From assembly GCA_039803545.1 (NCBI GenBank), contig JBDRYS010000001.1, positions 251,866 to 315,865 on the forward strand: 64,000 nucleotides of DNA, given 5' to 3'. Shown one piece after another: positions 50,666-59,273 of the stretch (within the stretch, counting starts at the first letter, position 1; every line of letters begins with the position of its first letter). This stretch comes from a candidate division WOR-3 bacterium. Lineage in GTDB: Bacteria; Hydrothermota; Hydrothermia; UBA1063. The notes beneath the pieces were generated by a model that made no database searches, had not been told where the DNA came from, and saw only the letters and a program-made list of their open reading frames with translations. A program made the position numbers and the translations under genes.

Positions 50666-51930
50666 TAGGTTTTTCTGATTAGCTTTTCTCGTTCGGGGCC
50701 TACTGAGATATAGTTAATATCAAGTCCTAATTGGCTTTCAATGAATTCAATATACTTTCGGGCATTTTCGTGAAGTTCTTCGTATCTCTCTTCTTTTAAA
50801 GAAAGTTCAAAGCCTGCAAATTCTTCGTACACAGGCTCAACGGCTTCTAAATCTTCGGACATTGGAGGGGGTAATTCCATTATTTTACCATCTTTTTTGT
50901 ATCTTGTAGCTACTTTAACGGGATTCAATCCGCTCAAAACATCGAGCTTTGTCATTACCAAGTGGGTAACTCCATTCATTAGTACAGAATATTTTAGAAT
51001 TACCAGGTCCAGCCATCCACATCTACGAGGCCTTCCTGTGGTAGCACCAAATTCCTGTCCTTTCTCTCTAATCAGTTCACCTTCTTTATCTTTAATTTCC
51101 GTGGGAAATGGGCCTTTGCCAACCCTCGTGGTGTAAGCCTTGAAAACGCCGTAAACTCTTTCGATTTTTTGAGGAGGAAGTCCTGAGAAAACAAGAGCCC
51201 CGGATGAAATCGTATGGGAAGAAGTCACGTAGGGGTAGCTCCCGTATATGATATCCAGTAAACTTCCCTGGGCTCCTTCAAAAAGAATTCTCTTGCCTTC
51301 TCTTTCCATTTTGTGAATGAATTCAAATCCGTCAGTGGTGAATGGCTTAATGAATTGAGCAAACTCCTTCAAGTCTTCGAGGATTTTTTTATAATCAAAG
51401 GGCGGATGGCCAAAGCGTGCTGCGATAATTTGGTTGTTAAAATCGGTAATGTCTTTTACCTTTCTGTTAAGGGTTTTCTCATGAAATAAATCTCCCACCC
51501 GTATGGCAATTCTTTGGTATAGGTCTCTGTATGCGTAAGCGATACCCCGCTTTGTGCTTCCAATGCCTCCTCTTGATTCTTCTTCGAGGGCATCTTCTTC
51601 TTTGTGAAAGGGGAGAACGATTGTCGCGCGCTCATCTACAAAAAGCCTACCATTTAGTGAACCTGTTAAACTTGAAATTTCTTCAACTTCCTGTTTGAAT
51701 ACATCGGGGTCAATCAAAACACCTGCGGTTATAAGATTCTTTTTTTCAGGCCTTATTATTCCTGACGGAAGTAAATGGAGTACGAGTTTAGTATTATTCA
51801 CTACAATTGTATGACCTGCGTTAGCTCCCCCCTGGAACCGGCATATAAGATCGTAGTCCTTCGCAATGTAATCAACGAACCTTCCTTTTGCCTCATCGCC
51901 CCATTGGAGCCCAATTACAACGTCGGCCAT
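50662..51930 (-). CDS. purA: Adenylosuccinate synthetase
   Basis: Joins IMP and aspartate using GTP in AMP synthesis; 422 aa, normal length. The GTP-loop is QWGDEAKGRFVDY where most homologues have GDEGKGK, so the central Gly is Ala and the final Lys is Arg. Catalytic Asp and the later AGHT His are kept. GNAGHT-like GGANAGHTIVV, TTRVGKGPFPTEI and GRPRRCGWLDL are all recognisable. No SD precedes the ATG; a promoter inside the queA 3' end predicts a leaderless mRNA. Confidence 0.94.
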   Translation of the reverse strand: MADVVIGLQWGDEAKGRFVDYIAKDYDLICRFQGGANAGHTIVVNNTKLVLHLLPSGIIRPEKKNLITAGVLIDPDVFKQEVEEISSLTGSLNGRLFVDERATIVLPFHKEEDALEEESRGGIGSTKRGIAYAYRDLYQRIAIRVGDLFHEKTLNRKVKDITDFNNQIIAARFGHPPFDYKKILEDLKEFAQFIKPFTTDGFEFIHKMEREGKRILFEGAQGSLLDIIYGSYPYVTSSHTISSGALVFSGLPPQKIERVYGVFKAYTTRVGKGPFPTEIKDKEGELIREKGQEFGATTGRPRRCGWLDLVILKYSVLMNGVTHLVMTKLDVLSGLNPVKVATRYKKDGKIMELPPPMSEDLEAVEPVYEEFAGFELSLKEERYEELHENARKYIEFIESQLGLDINYISVGPEREKLIRKTY

Positions 51931-51936
51931 GGTTTA

Positions 51937-51965
51937 AGTATCAAGTTAAAATGAGGTTTTTTCAA
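51937..51965 (-). promoter_or_regulatory. purA promoter inside queA end, predicted leaderless
   Basis: On the minus strand TTGAAA (51960-51965), 17-nt spacer and GATACT (51937-51942), then six bases and ATG 51930. It overlaps the last codons of queA. Confidence 0.6.
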
Positions 51966-52986
51966 TTTCAGGAAGAATCAACATTGCGTCTCCGTAACTT
52001 AAAAATCGATAACCTTGCCTTATAGCCTCTTCGTAAGCTTTCAGAACTTTTTCTCTACCTGCAAAGGCACTGACAAGGATGAGAGGGGTCGATTTTGGGA
52101 GGTGAAAATTGGTAATAAGCCCGTCTATAACGTCGAATTTAAATCCAGGGTATATGAATAAGTCTGTGTTTCCTCTCAATTTTTGATTGTCAAATTTCCA
52201 GGATTCTAATGTACGTACACTGGTGGTTCCACAGGCAATTATTCTATGCCCGTTCCTCTTTGCCTCAATTATGATATTCGCTGAGTCTTCGGGAATCTCG
52301 TAATATTCTTCATCCATTTTGTGCTTTGTGACATCTTCCGTTTTGACAGGTTTAAAGGTTCCGGGACCAACATTGAGAATTACGGGCACGATTTTGACAC
52401 CTTTATCTTTCAGTTCGTTAATCGTCCTTTCGGTGAAGTGGAGGCCAGCTGTTGGTGCGGCTACTGAATATCCCTTTTCAGCGAAAATGGTTTGATAATA
52501 CTCTTCGTCTTCCTTCTCGGGCTCCCGTTTGATATAGTGTGGCAAAGGAACCTGGCCATAAAGTTCCAGAAGTTGAGTTACATTAATATCTGAGAGAATT
52601 TTAAAGATTATTTTTTCGCCTTCCTGGCCCTGGACTATAATTTCGTGGTCTCCAACCACAAAGATTCTTCCGTCTTTAGCCTTTTTTCTGCTGGAGACGA
52701 GGGCTTTAAATTCTTTGTCATTAATGTAATTCACAAAGAAAATCTCCAATTTCCCACCAGTGTCCTTAGCGTGCGCAAATAACCTTGCCTTTATCACTTT
52801 CGTCTTGTTCACTACAATAACATCACCGGGTTTTAGAAATTTTGGAAGTTCGTAAAAGTGAGAATGAATAATTTCGTCGTCCTTTAAATTTATTACCAAG
52901 AGACGAGCTTTGTCTCTCTCTTTCAATGGTTTTTGAGCGATCAACTCAGCTGGCAAATTGTAATCAAAAAGTTCAAGGGAAAGCAT
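51946..52986 (-). CDS. queA: S-adenosylmethionine:tRNA ribosyltransferase-isomerase
   Basis: Adds the epoxycyclopentane precursor in queuosine synthesis at the tRNA wobble base; 346 aa. Motifs: YNLPAELIAQKPLKERDKARLLV at the start (split over residues 8-30), KTKVIKARL, SVAAPTAGLHFTE near 180, and ITNFHLPKSTPLILVSAF near 295. It lies between the glycerate kinase gene (16 nt upstream) and purA. No other queuosine gene is in the window. Confidence 0.95.
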   Translation of the reverse strand: MLSLELFDYNLPAELIAQKPLKERDKARLLVINLKDDEIIHSHFYELPKFLKPGDVIVVNKTKVIKARLFAHAKDTGGKLEIFFVNYINDKEFKALVSSRKKAKDGRIFVVGDHEIIVQGQEGEKIIFKILSDINVTQLLELYGQVPLPHYIKREPEKEDEEYYQTIFAEKGYSVAAPTAGLHFTERTINELKDKGVKIVPVILNVGPGTFKPVKTEDVTKHKMDEEYYEIPEDSANIIIEAKRNGHRIIACGTTSVRTLESWKFDNQKLRGNTDLFIYPGFKFDVIDGLITNFHLPKSTPLILVSAFAGREKVLKAYEEAIRQGYRFLSYGDAMLILPEIEKTSF

Positions 52987-53002
52987 TTTTGCCTGCAGTT
53001 AA

Positions 53003-54334
53003 TTATAACGTATTAATCGGGTTTTGCTGATTTAACAAAAGGAGGCAATAAACGTCTTTAACATTGATGCCAGTAGGTCCTGTAAGAATTAGATCTTCGA
53101 TTTTTTTGAAAAAGTTATAAGAGTCGTTTCTCTTCAAATACTTTTCAGGGTCTAAGTTTAGTATTTTTGCCCTTTTCATCGTTTCACTATCACAGATGGC
53201 TCCTGCTGCATCTGTTATTCCGTCGATTCCATCGGTACCAAGGGAGGTAAAAACAAAGGTTTTGCTAAATTTTGACATTTCAACGGCCATTCTAAGCACG
53301 AGTTCTTGGTTCCTTCCTCCCTTCCCTTTCCCTATAACCTTAAGGTATACTTCACCCCCTGCAACAATGGCTATTGGTTTGTGAGGACTTTGTAAAGTTA
53401 ATTCCTGTGCTTTTTTAACAAGGATTTGAACCATATTCTCAATATTTAAGTGAAAATCACTGCCAAGGTTAAAAACGGCAAAGCCCAAAGACTTTAAGTA
53501 ATCTTCTGAGTGGGCGAGAAAGTCAGCATTTTTTAGAATTATGGTGTTTTCAATTTTCCCCTCTGCCAGTTTGCAATCCTTTAATGTTTCAGGAATATCG
53601 CCTTTAATTCCTGCGCTGATTACCTCTTTTACGCTTTGAGGCGCCTTATCCCATAGATCATATTTATTTAATACTTCAAGGGCATCAAGAAAGGTTGACG
53701 GATCACAGGTGGTAAGGCCTGAGGCGATTAAATCAATTCTATCATTTATGACATCGGACATCAAAAGAGCGTAAGCTTTGTTTTTGAAATAATTTATCAG
53801 TTGACCACCCTTAATTTTTGAAAGATGTTTCCTCACTGTGTTAATTTCCTCGATGTTTGCTCCACTTGATAAGAGGAGTTTATTGATGGTTATGAGGTCT
53901 TTCAATGGAATTCTTGGGAGTTCAAACATCGACGATCCGCCCCCAGAGACGAGAAAAAGAAGTTTTTCAGGTGGTTTTGTTTTAAGAATGGTAAGGAGAT
54001 ATTCCGCGGATTTGATGCTCGCCCTGTTGGGGTAAGGATGTCCGCCTTTGAAGTACTTTATATTGTTTAACTTTTCGGGTATTTTTACATTTGTAACAAG
54101 AATTCCACCTCTTATTTCCGTTGATTTCACAAAGGGCTTTAGCATTGTGTAAGCAGCCTTACCGATGGATACGATATAGGGATTTTCGCCCATTTGGTTT
54201 GTGTAATTTTTGAGAATTAAATCTAAGCTGCACCTTTCGAAGGCGTAATTTAACGCTTCAATGAGAACTTTTCTTGCTTCGTATAGGGGAGAGGATATAT
54301 CATCTCGCAGAAGGGTTGTTTTGTTTTTGATCAT
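53003..54334 (-). CDS. Glycerate 2-kinase (GckA/MOFRL family)
   Basis: Phosphorylates D-glycerate to 2-phosphoglycerate; 443 aa. The DUF4147 N-terminal domain has VSIGKAAYTMLKPF, KGGHPYPN and the LFLVSGGGSSMFELP loop (about 130-144). The MOFRL domain follows near 315 (IAIVAGGEVYLKVIGKGKGG, then RNQELVLR) and ends with TSLGTDGIDGITDAAGA. No SD; upstream there is only a weak CTGACA-N16-TAACCT pattern ending 7 nt before the ATG. It could feed serine or glyoxylate carbon into glycolysis. Confidence 0.92.
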   Translation of the reverse strand: MIKNKTTLLRDDISSPLYEARKVLIEALNYAFERCSLDLILKNYTNQMGENPYIVSIGKAAYTMLKPFVKSTEIRGGILVTNVKIPEKLNNIKYFKGGHPYPNRASIKSAEYLLTILKTKPPEKLLFLVSGGGSSMFELPRIPLKDLITINKLLLSSGANIEEINTVRKHLSKIKGGQLINYFKNKAYALLMSDVINDRIDLIASGLTTCDPSTFLDALEVLNKYDLWDKAPQSVKEVISAGIKGDIPETLKDCKLAEGKIENTIILKNADFLAHSEDYLKSLGFAVFNLGSDFHLNIENMVQILVKKAQELTLQSPHKPIAIVAGGEVYLKVIGKGKGGRNQELVLRMAVEMSKFSKTFVFTSLGTDGIDGITDAAGAICDSETMKRAKILNLDPEKYLKRNDSYNFFKKIEDLILTGPTGINVKDVYCLLLLNQQNPINTL

Positions 54335-54409
54335 ATATTAAGGTTAATGCTACTGGCTCGGATGTCAGCTTAAGATTTCTGCGCTTTTACAAAAGCCGTG
54401 CTTTTTGAT

Positions 54410-54438
54410 TTGAAAAGACAGATTTTGTGAATTATATT
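54410..54438 (+). promoter_or_regulatory. Promoter of the aminotransferase gene
   Basis: TTGAAA (54410-54415), 17-nt spacer, TATATT (54433-54438). The leader carries GAGGAGGT just before ATG 54470. Confidence 0.8.
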
Positions 54439-54469
54439 TACTTACAAATGCTTAATCCGAGGAGGTGTC

Positions 54470-55678
54470 ATGAGTTCCCATTTTACAGTTCCCCAATGGG
54501 AAAATTTTTTTGCAGAAAGAACGAAGTGGATAAAGAGCAGTATCATAAGAGAGCTTCTGAAGTTTACCCAACAACCTGAAGTAATTTCCTTTGCTGGAGG
54601 GCTTCCCGCCCCTGAGCTTTTCCCAATTGAGGCCATAAAAAAAGCCAGTATAGAGCTTCTTGAAAAAGATGGGCAAAAGATGCTTCAATATGGACCCACA
54701 GAAGGTTATCCTCTTCTTAATGAGCAAATTGCGAAATATATGGGAAAGATGGGAGTACAGTGTACACCCCAAGAGATCCTTCCTACCAGTGGTTCTCAGC
54801 AGGCCCTTGATCTTATCGGGAAAATCTTCATTAATGAGGGAGATCTGATCTTTGTCTCTAAACCCACCTATCTCGGTGCTCTTCAGGCTTTCAATTCTTA
54901 TGGACCCCAATATATAGGTTCTGTAATGGATGACGATGGGCTTATTCCCGAGGAGGTTGAAAAGGTTCTAAAAAGGCACAAGCCAAAATTTATGTATGTG
55001 ATCTCTACATTCCATAACCCCGCAGGTGTAACAATGCCTGAAGATAGGAGGAAAAAACTGCTAGAACTTGCTGAAAAGTATGATACATTTATAGTTGAAG
55101 ATGATCCTTACTCGAGACTCAGGTTCGAAGGTAAGGATATACCCCCGTTGGCGGCCTACTCTCGTGAGAGAGTGATATACCTCGGCACCTTTTCTAAGGT
55201 CCTTGCCCCAGGGTTCCGTTTGGGTTGGATAGTAGCTCCAAAGGAGGTCATAGCGAAGCTTGTTCAGGCAAAACAAGGCACTGATCTGCACACCTCCACT
55301 TATGTTCAATACCTTGCTGCCCATCTTTGCGCACAGGATCTAATAGAGAGTCATCTTGACAAAATCAGAGAGGTCTACAGAAGAAGGCGGGATATTATGC
55401 TTGATGCTATGGAAAAATATTTCCCGAAGGAGGGTTTTCACTGGACCAGACCGCAGGGTGGTCTTTTCCTGTGGGTGATCATGCCGGAAAAGATTGACAG
55501 TGTGAAGCTTCTTGAAAAGGCTGTAGAGAGGAAGGTTGCCTTTGTACCCGGGAATGCCTTCTATCCTGATCCCGAAGAGGGTAAAAATACGATGAGACTC
55601 AACTTCTCCAATATGAGAGAAGATCTGATTGTTGAAGGTATAAAGAGGCTTGGTGAGCTGTTGAAGGAAGAAGCCTGA
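54470..55678 (+). CDS. PLP-dependent aminotransferase (2-aminoadipate/MocR-type class I)
   Basis: Fold-type I transaminase of 402 aa. Seen residues: ISFAGGLPAPELFP near 39-52, PTSGSQQALD (105-114), Asn183 in HNPAG, Asp211 and Tyr214 in EDDPYSRL, Schiff-base Lys243 in GTFSKVLAPGFRLGW, and Arg250. This subgroup includes 2-aminoadipate and valine/aromatic aminotransferases such as LysN. It has no DNA-binding domain. It has its own promoter and a strong SD. Specificity is not readable. Confidence 0.9.
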   Translation: MSSHFTVPQWENFFAERTKWIKSSIIRELLKFTQQPEVISFAGGLPAPELFPIEAIKKASIELLEKDGQKMLQYGPTEGYPLLNEQIAKYMGKMGVQCTPQEILPTSGSQQALDLIGKIFINEGDLIFVSKPTYLGALQAFNSYGPQYIGSVMDDDGLIPEEVEKVLKRHKPKFMYVISTFHNPAGVTMPEDRRKKLLELAEKYDTFIVEDDPYSRLRFEGKDIPPLAAYSRERVIYLGTFSKVLAPGFRLGWIVAPKEVIAKLVQAKQGTDLHTSTYVQYLAAHLCAQDLIESHLDKIREVYRRRRDIMLDAMEKYFPKEGFHWTRPQGGLFLWVIMPEKIDSVKLLEKAVERKVAFVPGNAFYPDPEEGKNTMRLNFSNMREDLIVEGIKRLGELLKEEA

Positions 55679-55685
55679 AAAATAC

Positions 55686-55714
55686 TTGACAAAACGTATA
55701 TAAAGCATTATTCT
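55686..55714 (+). promoter_or_regulatory. Strong promoter of secreted-protein gene
   Basis: Consensus TTGACA (55686-55691), 17-nt spacer, TATTCT (55709-55714). The leader has AAAGGAGG 5 nt before ATG 55737. This is one of the best promoter plus SD sets in the window. Confidence 0.88.
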
Positions 55715-55736
55715 ATTTGAAAGAAAGGAGGTGTGT

Positions 55737-56627
55737 ATGAGGAGAGTTTGGTTACTGCTACTTCTGGGAGTAGCAATGGTAAGTGCTGCACCTGTTGTGG
55801 ATGGAAATGTCGACCCCAATGCCGAAGGGTACATCCTTGTAGCCGAAAATCCTACCAATACAGATAAAGCGGGTGCAGATCTTCTTGCATTTTATTATGC
55901 TATTGCTAACGATTCCCTATACCTTGCGATAACAACTCAGAATTCAGCGGCGTGGGATGTTGCTTATGGCTTTGTACTGGATGTAACGGATGGGGGATAC
56001 ACTGGTAATCCAGACAGTAATGTAAAAGACTCATGGGGAAGGCAGCTCTACTTCCCATCCTGGAATCCTGATTACCAGGTATATTTCTGGTATAGTGGTG
56101 GGAGCCAATCAATCACTTCCCAAAACCTTAATAGGTATAATAACGGCAGTTGGGACTATAATTTCAGCGGGTTCAATTTTGCAGCAGGCTACGGTGGTGC
56201 TTCTGGACTACAAACATTAGAAGTTGCTATTCCTCTTGCTGCGATAGGGAATCCCACTCAAATAAAATCCTGTGCCTATATAGTCGGCGGTGATAACAGC
56301 TCTGCTGTGGATATTTTGCCCTATGACTCAACGGTCTTGCTTACTGGTGTTGAGGAATGGACAGATTGGGACACAATTACTACCTATTTTACCCTTAATG
56401 TGAGGGAAGGGAATGTAAAGTTTAGTATGCAGCCTATTCTTAATGGCGTAAGAGTAACAGGTTCTGGTAGTTACATCCTTGAAGTTTACACCGTTGATGG
56501 CAAAAAGGTTCTCACCAGAAAGGTTACGCTGAATGGACGTGCAGATGTAACCTTCAACCTCAAACCGGGCCTTTACTTAGTAAGGGAAGGGAAACTCGGT
56601 ACTTCCAAATTTATTGTTGCAAAGTGA
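55737..56627 (+). CDS. Secreted beta-sandwich protein with C-terminal sorting domain
   Basis: Exported protein of 296 aa. ATG 55737 is chosen from its SD spacing and the signal peptide MRRVWLLLLLGVAMVSAA. The next part (PVVDGNVDPNAEGYILV; DSLYLAITTQNSAAWDVAYG; TLEVAIPLAAIGNP) resembles CBM9-like beta-sandwich domains that bind sugars. The tail LKPGLYLVREGKLGTSKFIV is a type IX-style sorting signal. A strong promoter, perfect SD and a strong terminator suggest high expression. It stands just ahead of two sugar-permease genes, so a glycan-related surface role is a reasonable but unproven guess. Confidence 0.85.
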   Translation: MRRVWLLLLLGVAMVSAAPVVDGNVDPNAEGYILVAENPTNTDKAGADLLAFYYAIANDSLYLAITTQNSAAWDVAYGFVLDVTDGGYTGNPDSNVKDSWGRQLYFPSWNPDYQVYFWYSGGSQSITSQNLNRYNNGSWDYNFSGFNFAAGYGGASGLQTLEVAIPLAAIGNPTQIKSCAYIVGGDNSSAVDILPYDSTVLLTGVEEWTDWDTITTYFTLNVREGNVKFSMQPILNGVRVTGSGSYILEVYTVDGKKVLTRKVTLNGRADVTFNLKPGLYLVREGKLGTSKFIVAK

Positions 56628-56646
56628 GAGATGTTGTAGTTGATTT

Positions 56647-56678
56647 GGGCGAGGGCGAAGCCCTCGCCCTTTTATTTT
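56647..56678 (+). terminator. Intrinsic terminator, 10-bp GC stem
   Basis: GGGCGAGGGC (56647-56656), loop GAA, GCCCTCGCCC (56660-56669), then TTTTATTTT. It ends the secreted-protein transcript and lies 2 nt before the permease start codon. Confidence 0.93.
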
Positions 56679-56680
56679 GA

Positions 56681-57574
56681 ATGGGAAGGAGTAGTTTAAA
56701 AAACTTTTTGTTCGTTTTACCTTTCACTTTAATATTCTTCGTTTTTCTGCTCTTTCCTTTCTTCTACGCTTTGTATTTGAGTTTTTTTAAGGTTACAGAC
56801 CTTTCGAATATCTTTGCTAACCTTAGGTTCGTAGGTTTGCGGAACTATTTGTATGTCCTTAAGGATAAAGAATTTCTTTACTCCGTATGGCTCTCCCTGA
56901 AGTATGGCTTGATGCTAATTCCTTTGAATATCTTTCTCTCCATCACCTTGGCTCTACTCCTTAAAGGTGACCTTAAAATTAATAGGTTGTATCGCACCCT
57001 TTTCTTTATGCCCTTCGTTCTTGACGCCTTTGTGGTGGGGGTCGTCTGGACTATCATGTACGCGGGTAGGTATGGACTCCTTGTAAATTTGCTGAAGCCC
57101 TTGCTTCCTGCCTCTCTTTATAATACTGGATTTCTTGGAAATCCAAATACCGCGATGTTGGCGGTAGTGGTAGCGATTTGCCTGAAGAACATTGGATTTG
57201 GAACGGTTCTTTATACGGCGGCGTTGAATAATATTTCACCAGATATTGAAGATGCAGCCAAGATTGACGGGGCTTCAGGGCTTAAAAAGTTTTTCAAAAT
57301 CACCTTTCCACTGGTTAGCCATACTACAACCTTTCTTGTGATTACCGGTATTATTGGTGCATTTTCGGCTTTTTCCGAATTTTTTGCAATGACCGGTGGC
57401 GGCCCCATAGTCTATAAGTGGGGAGTTCCCCTTGGTGCCACGAAGGTCTCGGGTTATTATCTTTATAATCATATTGCAAATTTAAGGCTCGGGATTGCCT
57501 CTGCAACATCTTTCTTGTTGCTTATTCTAACTCTTGCAATTTCAATAATTTATTCGAGGTTGGTTAGAGAATGA
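56681..57574 (+). CDS. Sugar ABC transporter permease (MalF/UgpA-like)
   Basis: Inner-membrane permease of 297 aa with six hydrophobic helices, the first being LKNFLFVLPFTLIFFVFLLF. The EAA motif that docks the ATPase is DAAKIDGASGLKKFFKITFP near residues 194-213. It belongs to the CUT1 group for oligosaccharides or glycerol-phosphate. The start codon has neither SD nor promoter and directly follows a terminator, so expression depends on readthrough. No solute-binding protein or ATPase is in the window. Its end overlaps the second permease (ATGA). Confidence 0.9.
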   Translation: MGRSSLKNFLFVLPFTLIFFVFLLFPFFYALYLSFFKVTDLSNIFANLRFVGLRNYLYVLKDKEFLYSVWLSLKYGLMLIPLNIFLSITLALLLKGDLKINRLYRTLFFMPFVLDAFVVGVVWTIMYAGRYGLLVNLLKPLLPASLYNTGFLGNPNTAMLAVVVAICLKNIGFGTVLYTAALNNISPDIEDAAKIDGASGLKKFFKITFPLVSHTTTFLVITGIIGAFSAFSEFFAMTGGGPIVYKWGVPLGATKVSGYYLYNHIANLRLGIASATSFLLLILTLAISIIYSRLVRE

Positions 57575-58377
57575 AGAGAACGTCTTTCTGGAGATATTTT
57601 ATTGTAACATTGCTCCTTATAGTGTGCCTTTTTCCGTTTTTCTGGATGCTTATCACATCTCTAAAACCCGAAGGCGAGGCCTTGCTCCTATCTTTGCCTA
57701 AGAAAATTACTTTTGAAAATTATAGGAAGATTCTTTTTCAGTATCGTTTTTACAGGTATTTCATTAACAGCCTTATCGTTGCCTTAACATCCGCTATCCT
57801 TTCCACTATTCTTGCCTCCCTCGCAGCTTACGCCTTTGCAAAAAAGGAATTTCCTTTCAAAAACTTTCTCTTTTGGTTTTTTATGTCGTCTATGATGGTT
57901 CCGGGACTTTTATATGTGATACCTCAATTTCTCATCGTTTATCAGTTTCGCTGGATTAATAGGTACGAAGGCATGATAGTTCCCCATTTGGCAAATGTTT
58001 TCGGAATGTTTCTTATCACACAGTTCTTAAAAGACTTGCCCGATTCACTACTTGAGAGTGCGAGGATTGATGGCGCTTCTGAGTTAAAGATCTTTACAAA
58101 GATTGTTGTGCCCCTTGCCTTACCTATTATTGCTACTGTGTTTTTACTCAACTTTCAGTTCCATTGGGCCAACTTTTTGTGGCAATTGCTCATAGCTCAA
58201 ACAGAGTCCATGTACACTGTACCAGTTGGGCTTGCCATGTTTAAGAGTGCCCATGAAGAGGCATATGCTCTAAAGATGGCCGCTTCAACCGTTTCGCTTT
58301 TACCAATAATGGTCCTCTTCTTTATTGCCCAGAGATATTTCATTGAAGGAATTACCCAAGGTGCGGTAAAGGAATAA
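57571..58377 (+). CDS. Sugar ABC transporter permease (MalG/UgpE-like)
   Basis: Partner permease of 268 aa with six helices, starting YFIVTLLLIVCLFPFFWMLI. The EAA loop is ESARIDGASELKIFTKIVVP around residues 165-184. The FINSLIVALTSAILSTILASLAAYAFA segment is typical of MalG-type subunits. It forms a heterodimer with the preceding gene product. Sugar unknown. Confidence 0.92.
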   Translation: MKRTSFWRYFIVTLLLIVCLFPFFWMLITSLKPEGEALLLSLPKKITFENYRKILFQYRFYRYFINSLIVALTSAILSTILASLAAYAFAKKEFPFKNFLFWFFMSSMMVPGLLYVIPQFLIVYQFRWINRYEGMIVPHLANVFGMFLITQFLKDLPDSLLESARIDGASELKIFTKIVVPLALPIIATVFLLNFQFHWANFLWQLLIAQTESMYTVPVGLAMFKSAHEEAYALKMAASTVSLLPIMVLFFIAQRYFIEGITQGAVKE

Positions 58378-58452
58378 ACTTGTGCAGGCTTTATTTGATT
58401 TTGTAAGGTTTTGGGATTAAACTATAACGATTGAATTTGAAAGGAGGTAAAT

Positions 58453-58908
58453 ATGTTTGCACAACTTTTGAGAGAGGATAGAGTTATAATCGATATGAAG
58501 GCAAAAGACAAGGATTCCGCTTTGCAGGAACTCCTTAGCGTCTTGAACCTGAAACCCGAACAGGAAAAACTTGTGCTTGAACAGTTGAAAAAAAGAGAAG
58601 CTATCGGTTCGACTGGAGTTGGAAAGGGTGTTGCTATACCTCATGCCAGAAGTGTAGTTGTCGATGATGTCCATTTAGTAGTTGGAGTTTCAAAGGAAGG
58701 TATAGATTTCCAGGCCCTCGATGGTAAACCTGTGCATCTATTTTTCCTACTGATAGCACCGCCTCAGGACCTTGGTGCCAGATATCTTATCACCCTTGGC
58801 GAAATTGCCAATGTAGTAAGAAAGATCGTATCTTCTAAGGAATACCTGAATTTTGAGACTCCTAAGGAATTGGTAGATTACCTTCTTAAGATATACAGGG
58901 AGGGTTAA
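58453..58908 (+). CDS. ptsN: PTS EIIA-domain protein (PtsN/fructose type)
   Basis: Phosphocarrier of 151 aa. The phosphorylated histidine is His64 in GVGKGVAIPHARS, and LREDRVIIDMKAKDKDSALQ and the LIAPPQ segment match the EIIA-Fru/Ntr fold. No EIIB, EIIC, EI or HPr is in the window, so a regulatory role is likelier than sugar transport. AAAGGAGGT precedes the ATG. It overlaps the zinc-ribbon gene (TAATG) and leads the unit with tyrS and a glycosyltransferase. Confidence 0.9.
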   Translation: MFAQLLREDRVIIDMKAKDKDSALQELLSVLNLKPEQEKLVLEQLKKREAIGSTGVGKGVAIPHARSVVVDDVHLVVGVSKEGIDFQALDGKPVHLFFLLIAPPQDLGARYLITLGEIANVVRKIVSSKEYLNFETPKELVDYLLKIYREG

Positions 58909-59273
58909 TGGATCCGGTACTTGAGCTACTCATTGCCCTTGAAAGTCTTGACGCACAATTGGATGATTTTGAATCAGAGGATTACATTAAATCCATAAGC
59001 ATAACCCAAGGGACTGATGAGAATGCGTTTGCGAAGCAGGTGGAAAAGCTCAAAAAATTGAGAGAGGAAATTGTGAAAAAGATACCCGTGCCTGTATTTA
59101 AAAGGTATGAAAAGCTTAGAAGCAAGTACGGTAGAGGAGTGGCTCCTGTTATAAATGGTACCTGTTCAAACTGTTTTATGGAATTTCCCTCGGCACTGGT
59201 TTCAAGGCCAGTTAAAAATAAGGCATTAGAAACCTGTCCAAACTGTGGAATTTATGTTTATTGGACCAAATGA
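58908..59273 (+). CDS. Coiled-coil/zinc-ribbon protein (C4-type)
   Basis: Short 121-aa protein: an alpha-helical, charged N-terminal half ([16 protein letters not shown]) and a C-terminal C4 zinc ribbon ([10 protein letters not shown], then CPNCGIYVY). This ribbon and the preceding [12 protein letters not shown] closely match the C-terminus of COG1579/CdsZ proteins, but the long N-terminal coiled coil of those about 240-aa proteins is shortened here. It may bind nucleic acid or a partner. It sits between ptsN and tyrS with overlapping ends. Confidence 0.82.
   Translation: MDPVLELLIALESLDAQLDDFESEDYIKSISITQGTDENAFAKQVEKLKKLREEIVKKIPVPVFKRYEKLRSKYGRGVAPVINGTCSNCFMEFPSALVSRPVKNKALETCPNCGIYVYWTK

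Noticed and set aside
52987-53030. TATAAT just upstream of queA as its promoter
   Set aside because: It falls at the end of the glycerate kinase gene and has no -35 partner at usable spacing.
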